Assembly: GCF_000620785.1 (NCBI RefSeq)
Contig: NZ_JIAI01000005.1
Span: forward strand, 310,001-374,000
Source of the DNA: Actinospineispora acaciae DSM 45401
GTDB lineage: Bacteria > Actinomycetota > Actinomycetes > Mycobacteriales > Pseudonocardiaceae
Length of the DNA: 64,000 bases
Direction of reading: 5' to 3'
This document shows, one piece after another, positions 32,456 through 40,783 of this stretch. The stretch's first letter is position 1, and every line of letters begins with the position of its first letter. The notes under the pieces are model-generated. The model was not told where the DNA came from. It did no database searches and worked only from the letters and a program-made list of their open reading frames with translations. The translations under genes and the position numbers were made by a program.

Positions 32456-33688
32456 TCACGAACGGGGCAGTCCCAGGCCCCGGGTGGCTATCACGTTGCG
32501 TTGGATCTCGGCGGTCCCGCCGAGGAAGGTAGCGGCCACCGAGTCCAGCCGCTGGTGGGTGAAGCGGGCGTCCAGCGGGCCGCCGCGCCAGAGCTGGGCG
32601 TACGGGCCGAACACGCGCGCCGCGGTGCGGGCGAGTCGCTGGTGCAGCTCGGCGCTGAACAGCTGGTTCACCGACGCCTCGTAGCCGGGCACGGCGCCGG
32701 CCGCCTGCTGGGAGACGGTGTAGCGGGCGAGGTTGTAGAGCACCCGCATCTCGGTGTAGCGGCGGGCGAGGTCGCGGCGCGCGCCGTGGCCCCAGTCCGC
32801 CCTGCGGTACTCCTCGCCCTCGGGCGAGCCCAGGTACGAGGTGAGCCGGGCCAGCGCCTGCTCGTACTTGACGGTCGCGCCGATGCCCGCGCGCTCGAAC
32901 GAGAGCGCGTCCATCGCCACGTACCAGCCGCGGTTCTCCTCGCCCACCCGGTTGGCCACCGGGATCCGCGCGTCTTCGAAGAACACCTCGGAGAACGGAG
33001 CGTCGCCCCGGATGTCCTGGATCGGCCGGACCGTCACGCCCAGGGTCGCGGTGTCGACCAGCAGGAACGTGATGCCCCGGTGGGGGCGCTCGGCGGTGGG
33101 GTCGGTGCGGACGAGCACGAACAGCCAGTCGGCGTGGTGGCCCAGCGAGGTCCACACCTTCTGGCCGTTCACCACGTATTCCTCGCCGTCACGAACAGCG
33201 CGGGTGCGCAGCGAGGCCAGGTCGGAGCCCGACTCGGTTTCGGAGAACCCCTGCGCCCAGGTCCGCTCGCCGCGCGCGATGGCCGGCAGGTGCTCGGACT
33301 TCTGGGCGTCCGTGCCGTGCGCGAGCAGCGTTGGCCCGAGCAGGAACGCGCCGATGCCGTTCACCGTGGGCACCCCGGCGCGCATCATCTCCTCGGAGAG
33401 GATGAACTCCTCCAGCGCGGACAGCCCGGCGCCGCCGTACTCCTCCGGCCAGCCCGGGGTGATCCACCCCCGGGAGGCCAGCGCGGACGCCCACGCCCGC
33501 GCGCCCTCCCGCCGCGCCGGGTCGTCGGACGAGCGGTCGACCGGCCAGTTGTAGCCGTAGACGTCCTCCGGCTCCAGGCTCTGCTCCGCGTCAGGGTCCG
33601 GCCGGTAGCTCGCGGGGAAGTTCTCCCCGATGAAGGAGCGCACCTCGGCGCGGAAGGCCGCCTGCTCCGGCGTGTCCGCCCAGTCCAT
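32456..33688 (-). CDS. Acyl-CoA dehydrogenase family protein (second copy)
   Basis: A 410-residue flavoenzyme beginning MDWADTPEQAAFRAEVRSFIGENFP, with WITPGWPEEYGGAGLSALEEFILSEEMM, QGFSETESGSDLASLRTRA (FAD and substrate loop) and GQKVWTSLGHHADWLFVLVRT. The C-terminal domain ends GGTAEIQRNVIATRGLGLPR, the usual dehydrogenase closing motif. Its start overlaps the stop of the upstream ligase gene (ATGA). Predicted partner of the CaiC-like ligase and the hydratase in one pathway. Confidence 0.93.
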   Translation of the reverse strand: MDWADTPEQAAFRAEVRSFIGENFPASYRPDPDAEQSLEPEDVYGYNWPVDRSSDDPARREGARAWASALASRGWITPGWPEEYGGAGLSALEEFILSEEMMRAGVPTVNGIGAFLLGPTLLAHGTDAQKSEHLPAIARGERTWAQGFSETESGSDLASLRTRAVRDGEEYVVNGQKVWTSLGHHADWLFVLVRTDPTAERPHRGITFLLVDTATLGVTVRPIQDIRGDAPFSEVFFEDARIPVANRVGEENRGWYVAMDALSFERAGIGATVKYEQALARLTSYLGSPEGEEYRRADWGHGARRDLARRYTEMRVLYNLARYTVSQQAAGAVPGYEASVNQLFSAELHQRLARTAARVFGPYAQLWRGGPLDARFTHQRLDSVAATFLGGTAEIQRNVIATRGLGLPRS

Positions 33689-35286
33689 CAGTCACCCACC
33701 ACCGGTTGGTCGGTGGCCGGCCGCGAGGCGTACGCCTCCCGGTCCCAGGTGGCGGCGGTGATCCCGCTGTCCCCGGCGGCCCTCAGCTCGTACTTGGCGA
33801 TCTTGTCCGTCGGCGTGCGCGGCAGCTCGTCGACGAACTCGAGGTACCGGGGCACCATGAAGCTCGGCAGCTTGAGCTTCAGGTGCGTGATCAGCTCCTC
33901 GTGGGAGACCTCGGCGCCGGGCCGGCACACCACTGCCAGCTTCACCTCTTCCTCCTCCAGCTCGGACGGAACCCCGATGGCCGCCGTCTCCAGCACGGCG
34001 GGGTGCAGGTTCGCCTCCGACTCGATGTCGAACGCGGAGATGTTCTCCCCGCGCCTGCGGATCGCGTCGGACATCCGGTCCAGGAAGTAGTAGTACCCGT
34101 CGTCGTCGCGCCAACCCCTGTCCCCGGTGTGGAACCACATGTTGCGGAAGGTGTGCGCCGTCGCGTCCGGCCGCCCGTAGTAGCCGGACGTGATCACCCA
34201 CGGCTGCCTGGGCCGCACCACGATCTCGCCGGGCTCGCCCGGGCCGAGCAGCCTGTCGTGCTCGTCCACGATCCCGACCTCGAACCGCTCGGAGTTGGCC
34301 TGGCCGCACGAGCCGTGCCGCCACTCGCCGAACGGGCTCGCCGTCGGGATGCCCGCCTCGGTGCTGGTGTACGTCTCCACCGACCGCACCCCGAACCGCT
34401 CGTAGAGCGGCTCGTCCAGCGCGGACTTGCCCATGTAGAAGATCTCCATCGAGTGGTCGCGGTCGCGGTCGGTGGCCGGGCGGTTGAGCAGGATAGGGAT
34501 CATGGCGAACACGCTCATGGTGACCTGCGCGTTGAAGTACCGCACGTCGTCCCAGAACCGCGAAGCGCTGAACCGTTCCACCACGGCGATCGAGCCGCCG
34601 CCGAGCAGCGCGGCCATCATGCCGTCCCACAGCCCGGCGGCGTGGAACAGCGGCAGCGGGCAGTAGATCTTCTTGCCCCACCTGTCGAGGAACTTCAGCG
34701 AGTCCTCCGCGCAGGTCAGGGCGAGCGCGTGCGGGACCATGGCGCCCTTGGAGGGCCCGGTGGTCCCGGACGTGTACATGATCGCCTGCAGGTCGGAGAA
34801 GCTGGCCTTGACCTCCGGCGCGGAGGCGCCGTGCACCATCAGGTCGGACAGCCGGGTGGCCGGGCGACCGAGCCCGTGCAGGGATATGCCCGGTGCCTCG
34901 TCGGTGCGCACGAACAGCCGGTTCAGCCCCGGCAGCGCGGACACGATCGGCGGCAGCCGGTCGGCGTAGCTCGCGTCGATCACCATGCTCGACACGTCCG
35001 CGGTGGCGATCACGTGGCGCAACAGCTCGCCCCGGTACGCCGTGTTCACCGGCACCGCCACCGCGCCCGCCCTGGCCAGTGCGAAGATCACGAAGACCAT
35101 CTCGGGGCAGTTGGGCAGCATCACCGCGACGTGGTCGCCGGGGCGGACCCCGGCCGCGAGCAGCCCCTGTGCGATGCGGTTCGCGGCCAGGTCCACCTCG
35201 CCGTAGCTGAAACTTCCGCCTCGGAACTCGAGGAAGGTCTCCGTCCGGTGGGTCAGCGCCCGGCGAGCGAGTACCTCGCCGAGCAC
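33688..35286 (-). CDS. ATP-dependent acyl-CoA ligase (CaiC-like)
   Basis: A 532-residue ANL-superfamily adenylate-forming enzyme. Motifs: IMYTSGTTGPSKGAM (P-loop), YTSTEAGIP, FHTGDRGWRDDDGYYYFLDRMSDAIRRRGENISAFDIE (hinge) and the C-terminal Lys in PRTPTDKIAKYEL. The mid-region (SASRFWDDVRYFNAQVTMSVFAMIPILL) resembles crotonobetaine/carnitine-CoA ligase CaiC. GTG 35286 is preceded by GGAGG. It lies 44 bp downstream of ectC on the same strand, so it may be read through from the ectoine operon. The true acid substrate is unknown. Confidence 0.9.
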   Translation of the reverse strand: MLGEVLARRALTHRTETFLEFRGGSFSYGEVDLAANRIAQGLLAAGVRPGDHVAVMLPNCPEMVFVIFALARAGAVAVPVNTAYRGELLRHVIATADVSSMVIDASYADRLPPIVSALPGLNRLFVRTDEAPGISLHGLGRPATRLSDLMVHGASAPEVKASFSDLQAIMYTSGTTGPSKGAMVPHALALTCAEDSLKFLDRWGKKIYCPLPLFHAAGLWDGMMAALLGGGSIAVVERFSASRFWDDVRYFNAQVTMSVFAMIPILLNRPATDRDRDHSMEIFYMGKSALDEPLYERFGVRSVETYTSTEAGIPTASPFGEWRHGSCGQANSERFEVGIVDEHDRLLGPGEPGEIVVRPRQPWVITSGYYGRPDATAHTFRNMWFHTGDRGWRDDDGYYYFLDRMSDAIRRRGENISAFDIESEANLHPAVLETAAIGVPSELEEEEVKLAVVCRPGAEVSHEELITHLKLKLPSFMVPRYLEFVDELPRTPTDKIAKYELRAAGDSGITAATWDREAYASRPATDQPVVGD

Positions 35287-35330
35287 CAGGTCCTCCAGCG
35301 GCTGGTTGCCCGTCCCCGGTTCCGGCGGCG

Positions 35331-35765
35331 TCAGGACGCCTCCTTGGTCGCCCCGCCCTCGGTCGTCGGCTCAAGGTCGTCCACGGGGATCAGCGGGTAG
35401 ACGCCGTTCTCGTCGTGCACCTCGCGCCCGGTCACCGGGGGGTTGAACACGCACACCGTGCGCATCTGCGTCTTCGGCCGCAGCTGGTGGTGCTCGTGCC
35501 CGTTGAGCAGGTACATCGAGCCGGGCCGCAGCTGGTAGGTGACGTCGTTGTCCTTGTCCAGCAGCTCGCCCTCGCCCTCCACGACGAAGACCGCCTCGAT
35601 GTGGTTGGCGTACCAGAAGTCGTTCACCGACCCGGCGTCGAGCACCGTCTCGTGCAGCGAGAAGCCCACCCGGTCGCCGCCGAGCACGATGCGCTTGCTG
35701 CGCCAGTTCGGCGTGATGACGTCCCGGTCGGTACCGGTGATCTCGTCAAGGCTGCGAACGATCAT
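35331..35765 (-). CDS. ectC: Ectoine synthase EctC
   Basis: A 144-residue cupin that cyclises N-gamma-acetyl-diaminobutyrate to the compatible solute ectoine. Family features: MIVRSLDEITGTDRDVITPNWRSKRIVLGGDRVGFSLHET, WYANHIEAVFVVEGEGELLD and LRPGSMYLLNGHEHHQLR (metal-binding Glu and His). The ATG overlaps the ectB stop (ATGA). Last of ectABC. No ectoine hydroxylase (ectD) is next to it. Confidence 0.98.
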   Translation of the reverse strand: MIVRSLDEITGTDRDVITPNWRSKRIVLGGDRVGFSLHETVLDAGSVNDFWYANHIEAVFVVEGEGELLDKDNDVTYQLRPGSMYLLNGHEHHQLRPKTQMRTVCVFNPPVTGREVHDENGVYPLIPVDDLEPTTEGGATKEAS

Positions 35766-37081
35766 CAGACCACACTCCTGACCGCGTCGGCGAAGATGTC
35801 CAGTCCGTCTGTCAGCTCGTCGTCGCTGATGGTCAGCGCCGGCATGATCTTGGCGACCTCGCTGTCCGGGCCGGAGGTCTCCAGCAGCAGCCCGCGCTCG
35901 AACGCGGCCGCCGCGGCCCGGTCGGCTAGCTCGGCCTTGCCGAAGCCAAGGCCCCTGGCCAGGCCGCGACCCTTGACCTGCAGGTCCGCCCCTGGCAGCG
36001 ACTCCACCAGCTCGGTCAGGCTGGCCTCCACGGTGTCGCCCTTGGCCAGCGTGCTCTTCTCCAGCCGCTCGTCGGCCCAGTACTCGCGCAGCGCGGCGGT
36101 GGCCGTCACGAACGCCGGGTTGTAACCGCGGAACGTGCCGTTGTGCTCGCCCGGCGACCAGACGTCCAGCTCGGGCTTGACCAGCGTCAGGCCCATCGGC
36201 GAGCCGTAGCCGCTGATCGACTTGGACAGGCACACGATGTCCGGCTGGATGCCGGCGATCTCGAAGCTGAAGAACGGCCCGGTGCGCCCGCAGCCCATCT
36301 GCACGTCGTCAACGATAAGCAGGATGTCGTGCCGGCGACAGAGCTCGGCCAGCCCGCGCAGCCACTCCGCCCGCGCCGGGTTGATGCCGCCCTCGCCCTG
36401 GACGGTCTCCACGATCACGGCGGCCGGCTCGTTCAGGCTGGAGCCGGCGTCCTCGAGCACCTTCTCGAACCACAGGAAGTCCGGCACCTGGCCGTCGAAG
36501 TAGTTGTCGTAGGGCATCGGGGTGGCGTGCACCAGCGGGATGCCGGCGCCGCCGCGCTTCATCGAGTTCCCGGTCACCGACAGCGAGCCCAGCGTCATGC
36601 CGTGGAACGCGTTGGTGAAGTTGATCATCGCTTCCTTGCCGGTCACCTTGCGGGCCAGCTTGAGCGCGGCCTCCACGGCGGTGGTGCCGGTCGGGCCGGG
36701 GAACTGGACCTTGTAGTCCAGCTTCCTGGGCTTGAGCACCAGCTCGGAGAACGTCTCCAGGAACTCCCGCTTCGCGACGGTGTGCATGTCCAGCGCGTGC
36801 GTCACGCCGTCACGCTGCAGGTAGTCGATCAGCGCGCCCTTGAGGGCGGGGTTGTTGTGCCCGTAGTTCAGTGCGCCCGCGCCGGCGAAGAAGTCCAGGT
36901 AGGTCTTGCCGTCGACGTCCGTCATCCGCGACCCGACGGCGGTGTCGAACATGACCGGCCAGCCTCGGCAGTAGCTGCGGACCTCGGACTCGAGCGCGGC
37001 GAACGTGCTCAACGGGTCGCTGGCAGGCTCGGCCTGCGACGCGACGGTCGGTGCGTCGGGGGTCGTCTTGGTGATCGTCAC
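35765..37081 (-). CDS. ectB: Diaminobutyrate-2-oxoglutarate aminotransferase EctB
   Basis: A PLP-dependent transaminase making L-2,4-diaminobutyrate from aspartate semialdehyde. The 438-residue protein shows DGKTYLDFFAGAGALNYGHNNP, VQFPGPTGTTAVEAALKLARK, AFHGMTLGSLSVTGN, LLIVDDVQMGCGRTGPFFSFE and the PLP Lys in CLSKSISGYGSPMG. Start GTG 37081 with GAGGAG seven nt upstream; the longer open frame toward 37669 runs antiparallel through ectA and is not coding. Middle gene of ectABC. Confidence 0.97.
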   Translation of the reverse strand: MTITKTTPDAPTVASQAEPASDPLSTFAALESEVRSYCRGWPVMFDTAVGSRMTDVDGKTYLDFFAGAGALNYGHNNPALKGALIDYLQRDGVTHALDMHTVAKREFLETFSELVLKPRKLDYKVQFPGPTGTTAVEAALKLARKVTGKEAMINFTNAFHGMTLGSLSVTGNSMKRGGAGIPLVHATPMPYDNYFDGQVPDFLWFEKVLEDAGSSLNEPAAVIVETVQGEGGINPARAEWLRGLAELCRRHDILLIVDDVQMGCGRTGPFFSFEIAGIQPDIVCLSKSISGYGSPMGLTLVKPELDVWSPGEHNGTFRGYNPAFVTATAALREYWADERLEKSTLAKGDTVEASLTELVESLPGADLQVKGRGLARGLGFGKAELADRAAAAAFERGLLLETSGPDSEVAKIMPALTISDDELTDGLDIFADAVRSVV

Positions 37082-37139
37082 GGAGGCGCTCCTCAGGCTC
37101 GCCGGGCAGGGACACTTGCGATCGGGCTGTACAAACGCT

Positions 37140-37727
37140 TCACGTCCTCTCGGGCAGGACGTTCGCTCGTGGTCCCGCCCGCTCTGACGGACCCACGCCA
37201 TCGCCGTCGGGCGAGATGGGTCCGATGCGGTACTTGTGCTCCGGTTCGTGGTCGCCACCGAGCAGGTCGGCGCCGAACAGCTCGTCGGTCCTGACCCGCG
37301 CGCCCCGGCGCTTCGCGAACGCCCGGAACAGCGCGATCGACGCGGTGTTGTCCGGGGTGATCGTGGTCTCCAGGTGGTCGACGCCGTCGACCTGGTCGAA
37401 CAGTGCGTCCAGCATCCGTCCGGCCAGGCCCTGGCCGCGCGCGTCGGAGTGCACGGCGACCTGCCAGACCAGCAGCGTGCGCGGCTCCTCCGGCCGCCGG
37501 TACCCGGTGATGAAGCCGAGCACCCGCCGGCCGAGCCGCGCCACGGTGGAGGTCTCGGCGAAGTCGCGGCACCACAGCAGGTACGCGTACTTCGAGTTGA
37601 CGTCCAGCACTTTGGACTCGCTGGCCAGCCGCCAACACTCGACTCCGTCGTCGATCGAGGGCCGCTCAATGTGAATTGTCTGGTCAGGGGACATGGCGTA
37701 CGGGACGGTTAAGTCACCAACTTTCAT
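37140..37727 (-). CDS. ectA: Diaminobutyrate acetyltransferase EctA
   Basis: A GNAT acetyltransferase that acetylates diaminobutyrate. The 195 residues include TIHIERPSIDDGVECWRLASESKVLDVNSKYAYLLWCRDFAETS, RVLGFITGYRRPEEPRTLLVWQVAVHSDARGQGLAGRML (acetyl-CoA loop) and LETTITPDNTASIALFRAFA, all typical for EctA. ATG 37727 with AGAGGATC upstream is preferred over ATG 37694, which lacks an RBS. First gene of the ectABC operon, normally osmotically induced; I see no clear operator. Confidence 0.96.
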   Translation of the reverse strand: MKVGDLTVPYAMSPDQTIHIERPSIDDGVECWRLASESKVLDVNSKYAYLLWCRDFAETSTVARLGRRVLGFITGYRRPEEPRTLLVWQVAVHSDARGQGLAGRMLDALFDQVDGVDHLETTITPDNTASIALFRAFAKRRGARVRTDELFGADLLGGDHEPEHKYRIGPISPDGDGVGPSERAGPRANVLPERT

Positions 37728-38437
37728 GATCCTCTTAAAGTAACAGGATGTGCGCCTGAATGCACTCCCACGGGCCTCCGACCAGCCAAAACGACTAAGT
37801 TCTGTGAAAAGTGCGATAAGGACGTTTAGCTCAAGGCGCACATGGGTACCGCGAGGGAGAAGGTCACTCACCACCAAATTTGCACGTCGGCGGGCGGTCG
37901 CTGACGCGTGCGTATCTGGTGTGCCCTCCATGGGGTGCTGACGCGGTCTTGTGAGATTACACTCAGTGATCGACCTCACGGCCGTTCGTGTGGCGAGGTG
38001 CTACCTCGTTTGGACTAGCCGGTGACGCGGAGCATCGTGCGGCTCCTTGTCCGCCCGTCTCCGTCCGTCCGAGGACGCCGTCGGTCCCGAGGTCGTGCGC
38101 TCGGGAGATCGGCTCAGGCGGGTGCGCGCGCCCGGCGGCGCGGGTGTGCGCGCGGGCCCGGCTTCGGTCCCGCGCTCCGAGAGCGCTGGCCTCTCTCACG
38201 GTTACCCCGCGACGGCGACGTACCCCCGAGACGGTGAAGATCACGCGCTGGCACATTCGACTCGGGCGAGAATAAGGACATAAATGCGTATCGCCGGATA
38301 ATTACCGAACCCGAACATTCGGCTGACGCGGCCCTGACAGCCGCCGTCCAGACTGACCGGTGTGACCTCAGGCGTGACGTCCGTGCTGGTCGCGGGCGGT
38401 CGCGGAAGGTGGAACGGCGACCTGACTAGGAAGTGTG
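37728..38437. other. Long intergenic region between ectA and the DUF5666 lipoprotein gene
   Basis: About 710 bp holding the divergent promoters of ectA (minus) and the lipoprotein (plus). The part next to ectA is AT-richer (37770-37830). Open frames around 37963-38283 are Arg/Ala-rich, overlap on both strands and lack RBS or domain character, so I do not call genes. No repeats or RNA genes were recognised. Confidence 0.6.
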
Positions 38438-38848
38438 ATGTCCCTGACCAGTATTTCTCGCTCTCAGCCGGCCCGGTTCGGCGCGCTCGTTCTGATAGCG
38501 GCCGGGCTCACTGCCGGGTGCTCGGGAACGGATTCGGCGCCGCCGCCCCCGTTGACGGCTCCCGGCCCCGCCACACCGGCCGCGCACGGCGTGACCGGCC
38601 AGATCAGCGCGATCAACGGCGGCACCTGGACGGTCCACTCCGCGAAGGGCAAGGACGTCACGGTGACCATTACTCCGCAAACCCAGTTCGGCACCAAGAA
38701 GGCCCCGGCCACCGCCGACAAATTCACCGTCGGCCAGACCGTGCGGGTCACCGGCCAACGCGACCGCGACGCCATTTCCGCCGCCCGAATCGCCGAGGCC
38801 GCGCCCAAGCCGTCGACCAGCCCGAGCCCGCCCCCGCCCAATGGCTGA
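38438..38848 (+). CDS. DUF5666-like secreted lipoprotein
   Basis: A 136-residue exported protein. The signal peptide (ARFGALVLIAAGLTAGCSG) ends in lipobox LTAGC, followed by a Pro-rich linker and an OB-like domain VTGQISAINGGTWTVHSAKGKDVTVTITPQTQFG ... FTVGQTVRVTGQ, the pattern of DUF5666 domains, then a Pro/Ser tail. ATG 38438 is favoured by AGGAAG four nt upstream; GTG 38435 is too close. Function unknown. It is convergent with the DapA-like gene. Confidence 0.82.
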   Translation: MSLTSISRSQPARFGALVLIAAGLTAGCSGTDSAPPPPLTAPGPATPAAHGVTGQISAINGGTWTVHSAKGKDVTVTITPQTQFGTKKAPATADKFTVGQTVRVTGQRDRDAISAARIAEAAPKPSTSPSPPPPNG

Positions 38849-38865
38849 CCATTCCCGCTATGCCG

Positions 38866-39789
38866 TCAACCGGCCCAACCGAGCACCAGCGGGTCATGGC
38901 GGCGGGCCAGCTCGACCAGGCCGGCGCGCGTTCTCGGCGACACCGGGGCGAACGGAGCCCGGGTCCGCTCCGAGCGGATGATCCCGCCCTCGGCCATCAG
39001 GATCTTCTGCGCGCGCAGCCCGCACTGCCGGTTCTCGTAATGGATCAGCGGCAGCAGCCGCTCCCAGTCGGCCGTCGCGCCGGCGCGCTCGCCCGCGAGG
39101 TAGCGCCGGACGATCCGCCCGAGCCGGTCGGGCACCATCGAGCTGCACATGGTGCCGGTGGCGCCGGCGTCGAGGTCCGGGATCAACGTGACCGACTCCT
39201 CCCCGTCGAACGGCCCGACCAGCCGCCCGCCGAGCCTCTCGACCAGCGCGTGCAGCTTGTCCGCCGCCCCCGGGACCTCGATCTTGGCGTACCGGACCGA
39301 CGGCACCCGGTCGACCAGCTCCACGAGGAGGTCCGTCGGCAGCGGCGTGCTCGACATCGGCGCGTCCTGCACCATGATCGGGATGTCGATCGCCTCGGCG
39401 ACCCGCGCGAAGTAGTCGACGACGCCCGGCGCCGCCACACCGAGCGTGGCACCGAAGAACGGCGGCATCAGCATCACCATGTCCGCGCCCATGTCCTGCG
39501 CCGCGCGGCTGCGCTCGGCGGCGACCCGCGCGCTGTAATGACTGGTCGTCACGATCACGGGCACCCGCCCCTGGACGCGCTCCAGGATCACCCCGGCGAC
39601 CTCGTCCCGCTCGCCGTCGGTCAGCGCGAACTGCTCGGAGTAGTTGGCCAGCACGCACACCCCGTCGACCTCGCAGTCGATCAAGAAGTCCACGACCCGC
39701 CGAAGCCCCGCCATGTCGAGGTCCTCGTTGTCCTGGAAGATCGTCGGCACCACCGGGACAACCCCGGTCAAAGCGGACGTTCGCGCCAC
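38866..39789 (-). CDS. DapA-family (dihydrodipicolinate synthase-like) aldolase
   Basis: A 307-residue TIM-barrel class I aldolase. Features: LTGVVPVVPTIFQDNEDLDMAGLRRVVDFLIDCEVDGVCVLANYSE, the tyrosine-type segment TTSHYSARVAAERSRAAQDMGADMVMLMPPFF, and the Schiff-base Lys in VRYAKIEVPG followed by GPFDGEESVTLIPDLDAGATG. The usual DapA GTTGE motif is replaced by LANYSE, so this is unlikely to be the lysine-pathway enzyme; a sugar-acid or hydroxy-keto-acid lyase is more likely. GTG start with GGGGAGGGG RBS. Confidence 0.86.
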   Translation of the reverse strand: MARTSALTGVVPVVPTIFQDNEDLDMAGLRRVVDFLIDCEVDGVCVLANYSEQFALTDGERDEVAGVILERVQGRVPVIVTTSHYSARVAAERSRAAQDMGADMVMLMPPFFGATLGVAAPGVVDYFARVAEAIDIPIMVQDAPMSSTPLPTDLLVELVDRVPSVRYAKIEVPGAADKLHALVERLGGRLVGPFDGEESVTLIPDLDAGATGTMCSSMVPDRLGRIVRRYLAGERAGATADWERLLPLIHYENRQCGLRAQKILMAEGGIIRSERTRAPFAPVSPRTRAGLVELARRHDPLVLGWAG

Positions 39790-40138
39790 AACCCCTCCCC
39801 AGTCCGACCCGCACCCGGCACCTTTCCACGGAAAGCCGGCCCGGGACGGCTACTTGGTAGAACCCGACGGCGCAACCACCAACCGACGTTCACTCAACGT
39901 CACCACTAAGCCGACAAACGCTCTTCACTGCCAACACATCCGACCCATCGGCCACTCACACCCGGCCGGTGCCATCGCGGCACCTGGAAGACTGTGGTCC
40001 CGTGCGTGGGCGCCTGGCCTACAAACTCCTCGGCTGCTTAGACCCTGCGCTTGACTACTGGATGTGATCGGATCTCCTCGGCATATTGACCCGTTTAGGC
40101 GGGTGTGAAGGGTGGATCATGCTGGTATATCTTCCGGC
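39790..40138. other. Intergenic region without a recognisable gene
   Basis: About 350 bp, AT-richer toward 40040-40138. It contains a small inverted repeat CCCG-N6-CGGG near 40091 just before the operon at 40139. No repeat of the att core or RNA gene was seen. Confidence 0.55.
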
Positions 40139-40783
40139 ATGATTCCGCATCCTTCGCCCGAAGATGTCAAGGCCGAGTTGGGTGACAAGGTTCTCGACGC
40201 AGTGAGTCTCGGCGTCGCGCACGCGAAGGAGCAGTTCGGAATCTACCAGCAGCAACACCCGGACTGGCTGGCGAGCAACACGAAGCGGACGGTGGCCAGT
40301 CTGATCCACGACTGGATGTGGGCCGCTGTCGCCAAGGCGTTGGACGAGGCGCCGCATGTGGTAATCATCGACAGGGACCCGGTGCGCGAGCTGGCGATCC
40401 GTGTGGAGTCCGAGCACCGGCTGTCCTACCTGCTGCGCCTCAAGCGGCACCACCTGGACGGATCGACCAGCAGCTATCAGACCCAGACAGTGATCGATTT
40501 TGAGTTGCAGGGTCCGAACCAGACATTCCCTGGCTACGGAGAAGTGCGTTTAGAAGCCGGGTACGAGTGGGACGCCGACACGCGCGCCATGGGTGGGCCA
40601 CTGATCACGCTACGTGATGGCCGGGACAATGTGCTGTGGACCCTGCCACTCACCCCGCACACAGGTATTGGCGGCGGTACGGTCACTCAGCCCACCACTC
40701 CCGGACCGGTCCTTCCGAGTATCAGTTTGCAGAGTGAGGATGAGGCACGCGACGAGAACGGTACGGGGTCGGATCAGTCATGA
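40139..40783 (+). CDS. Hypothetical protein coupled to an XRE-ImmA protease
   Basis: A 214-residue protein with no domain I can name. Its N-terminal half is helical (PSPEDVKAELGDKVLDAVSLGVAHAKEQFGIYQQQHPDWLASNTKRTVASLIHDWMWAAVAKAL), followed by a likely beta region. No signal peptide or membrane segment. ATG 40139 is chosen over the upstream start because it leaves a compact N-terminus. Its stop overlaps the ATG of the XRE-ImmA gene, so the pair is co-translated and may form a toxin-antitoxin-like or stress-response module (inference). Confidence 0.72.
   Translation: MIPHPSPEDVKAELGDKVLDAVSLGVAHAKEQFGIYQQQHPDWLASNTKRTVASLIHDWMWAAVAKALDEAPHVVIIDRDPVRELAIRVESEHRLSYLLRLKRHHLDGSTSSYQTQTVIDFELQGPNQTFPGYGEVRLEAGYEWDADTRAMGGPLITLRDGRDNVLWTLPLTPHTGIGGGTVTQPTTPGPVLPSISLQSEDEARDENGTGSDQS

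Noticed and set aside
37963..38283. Several 70-97 residue frames on both strands
   Set aside because: Mutually overlapping, Arg/Ala-rich high-GC artefacts in the ectA promoter region without RBS.
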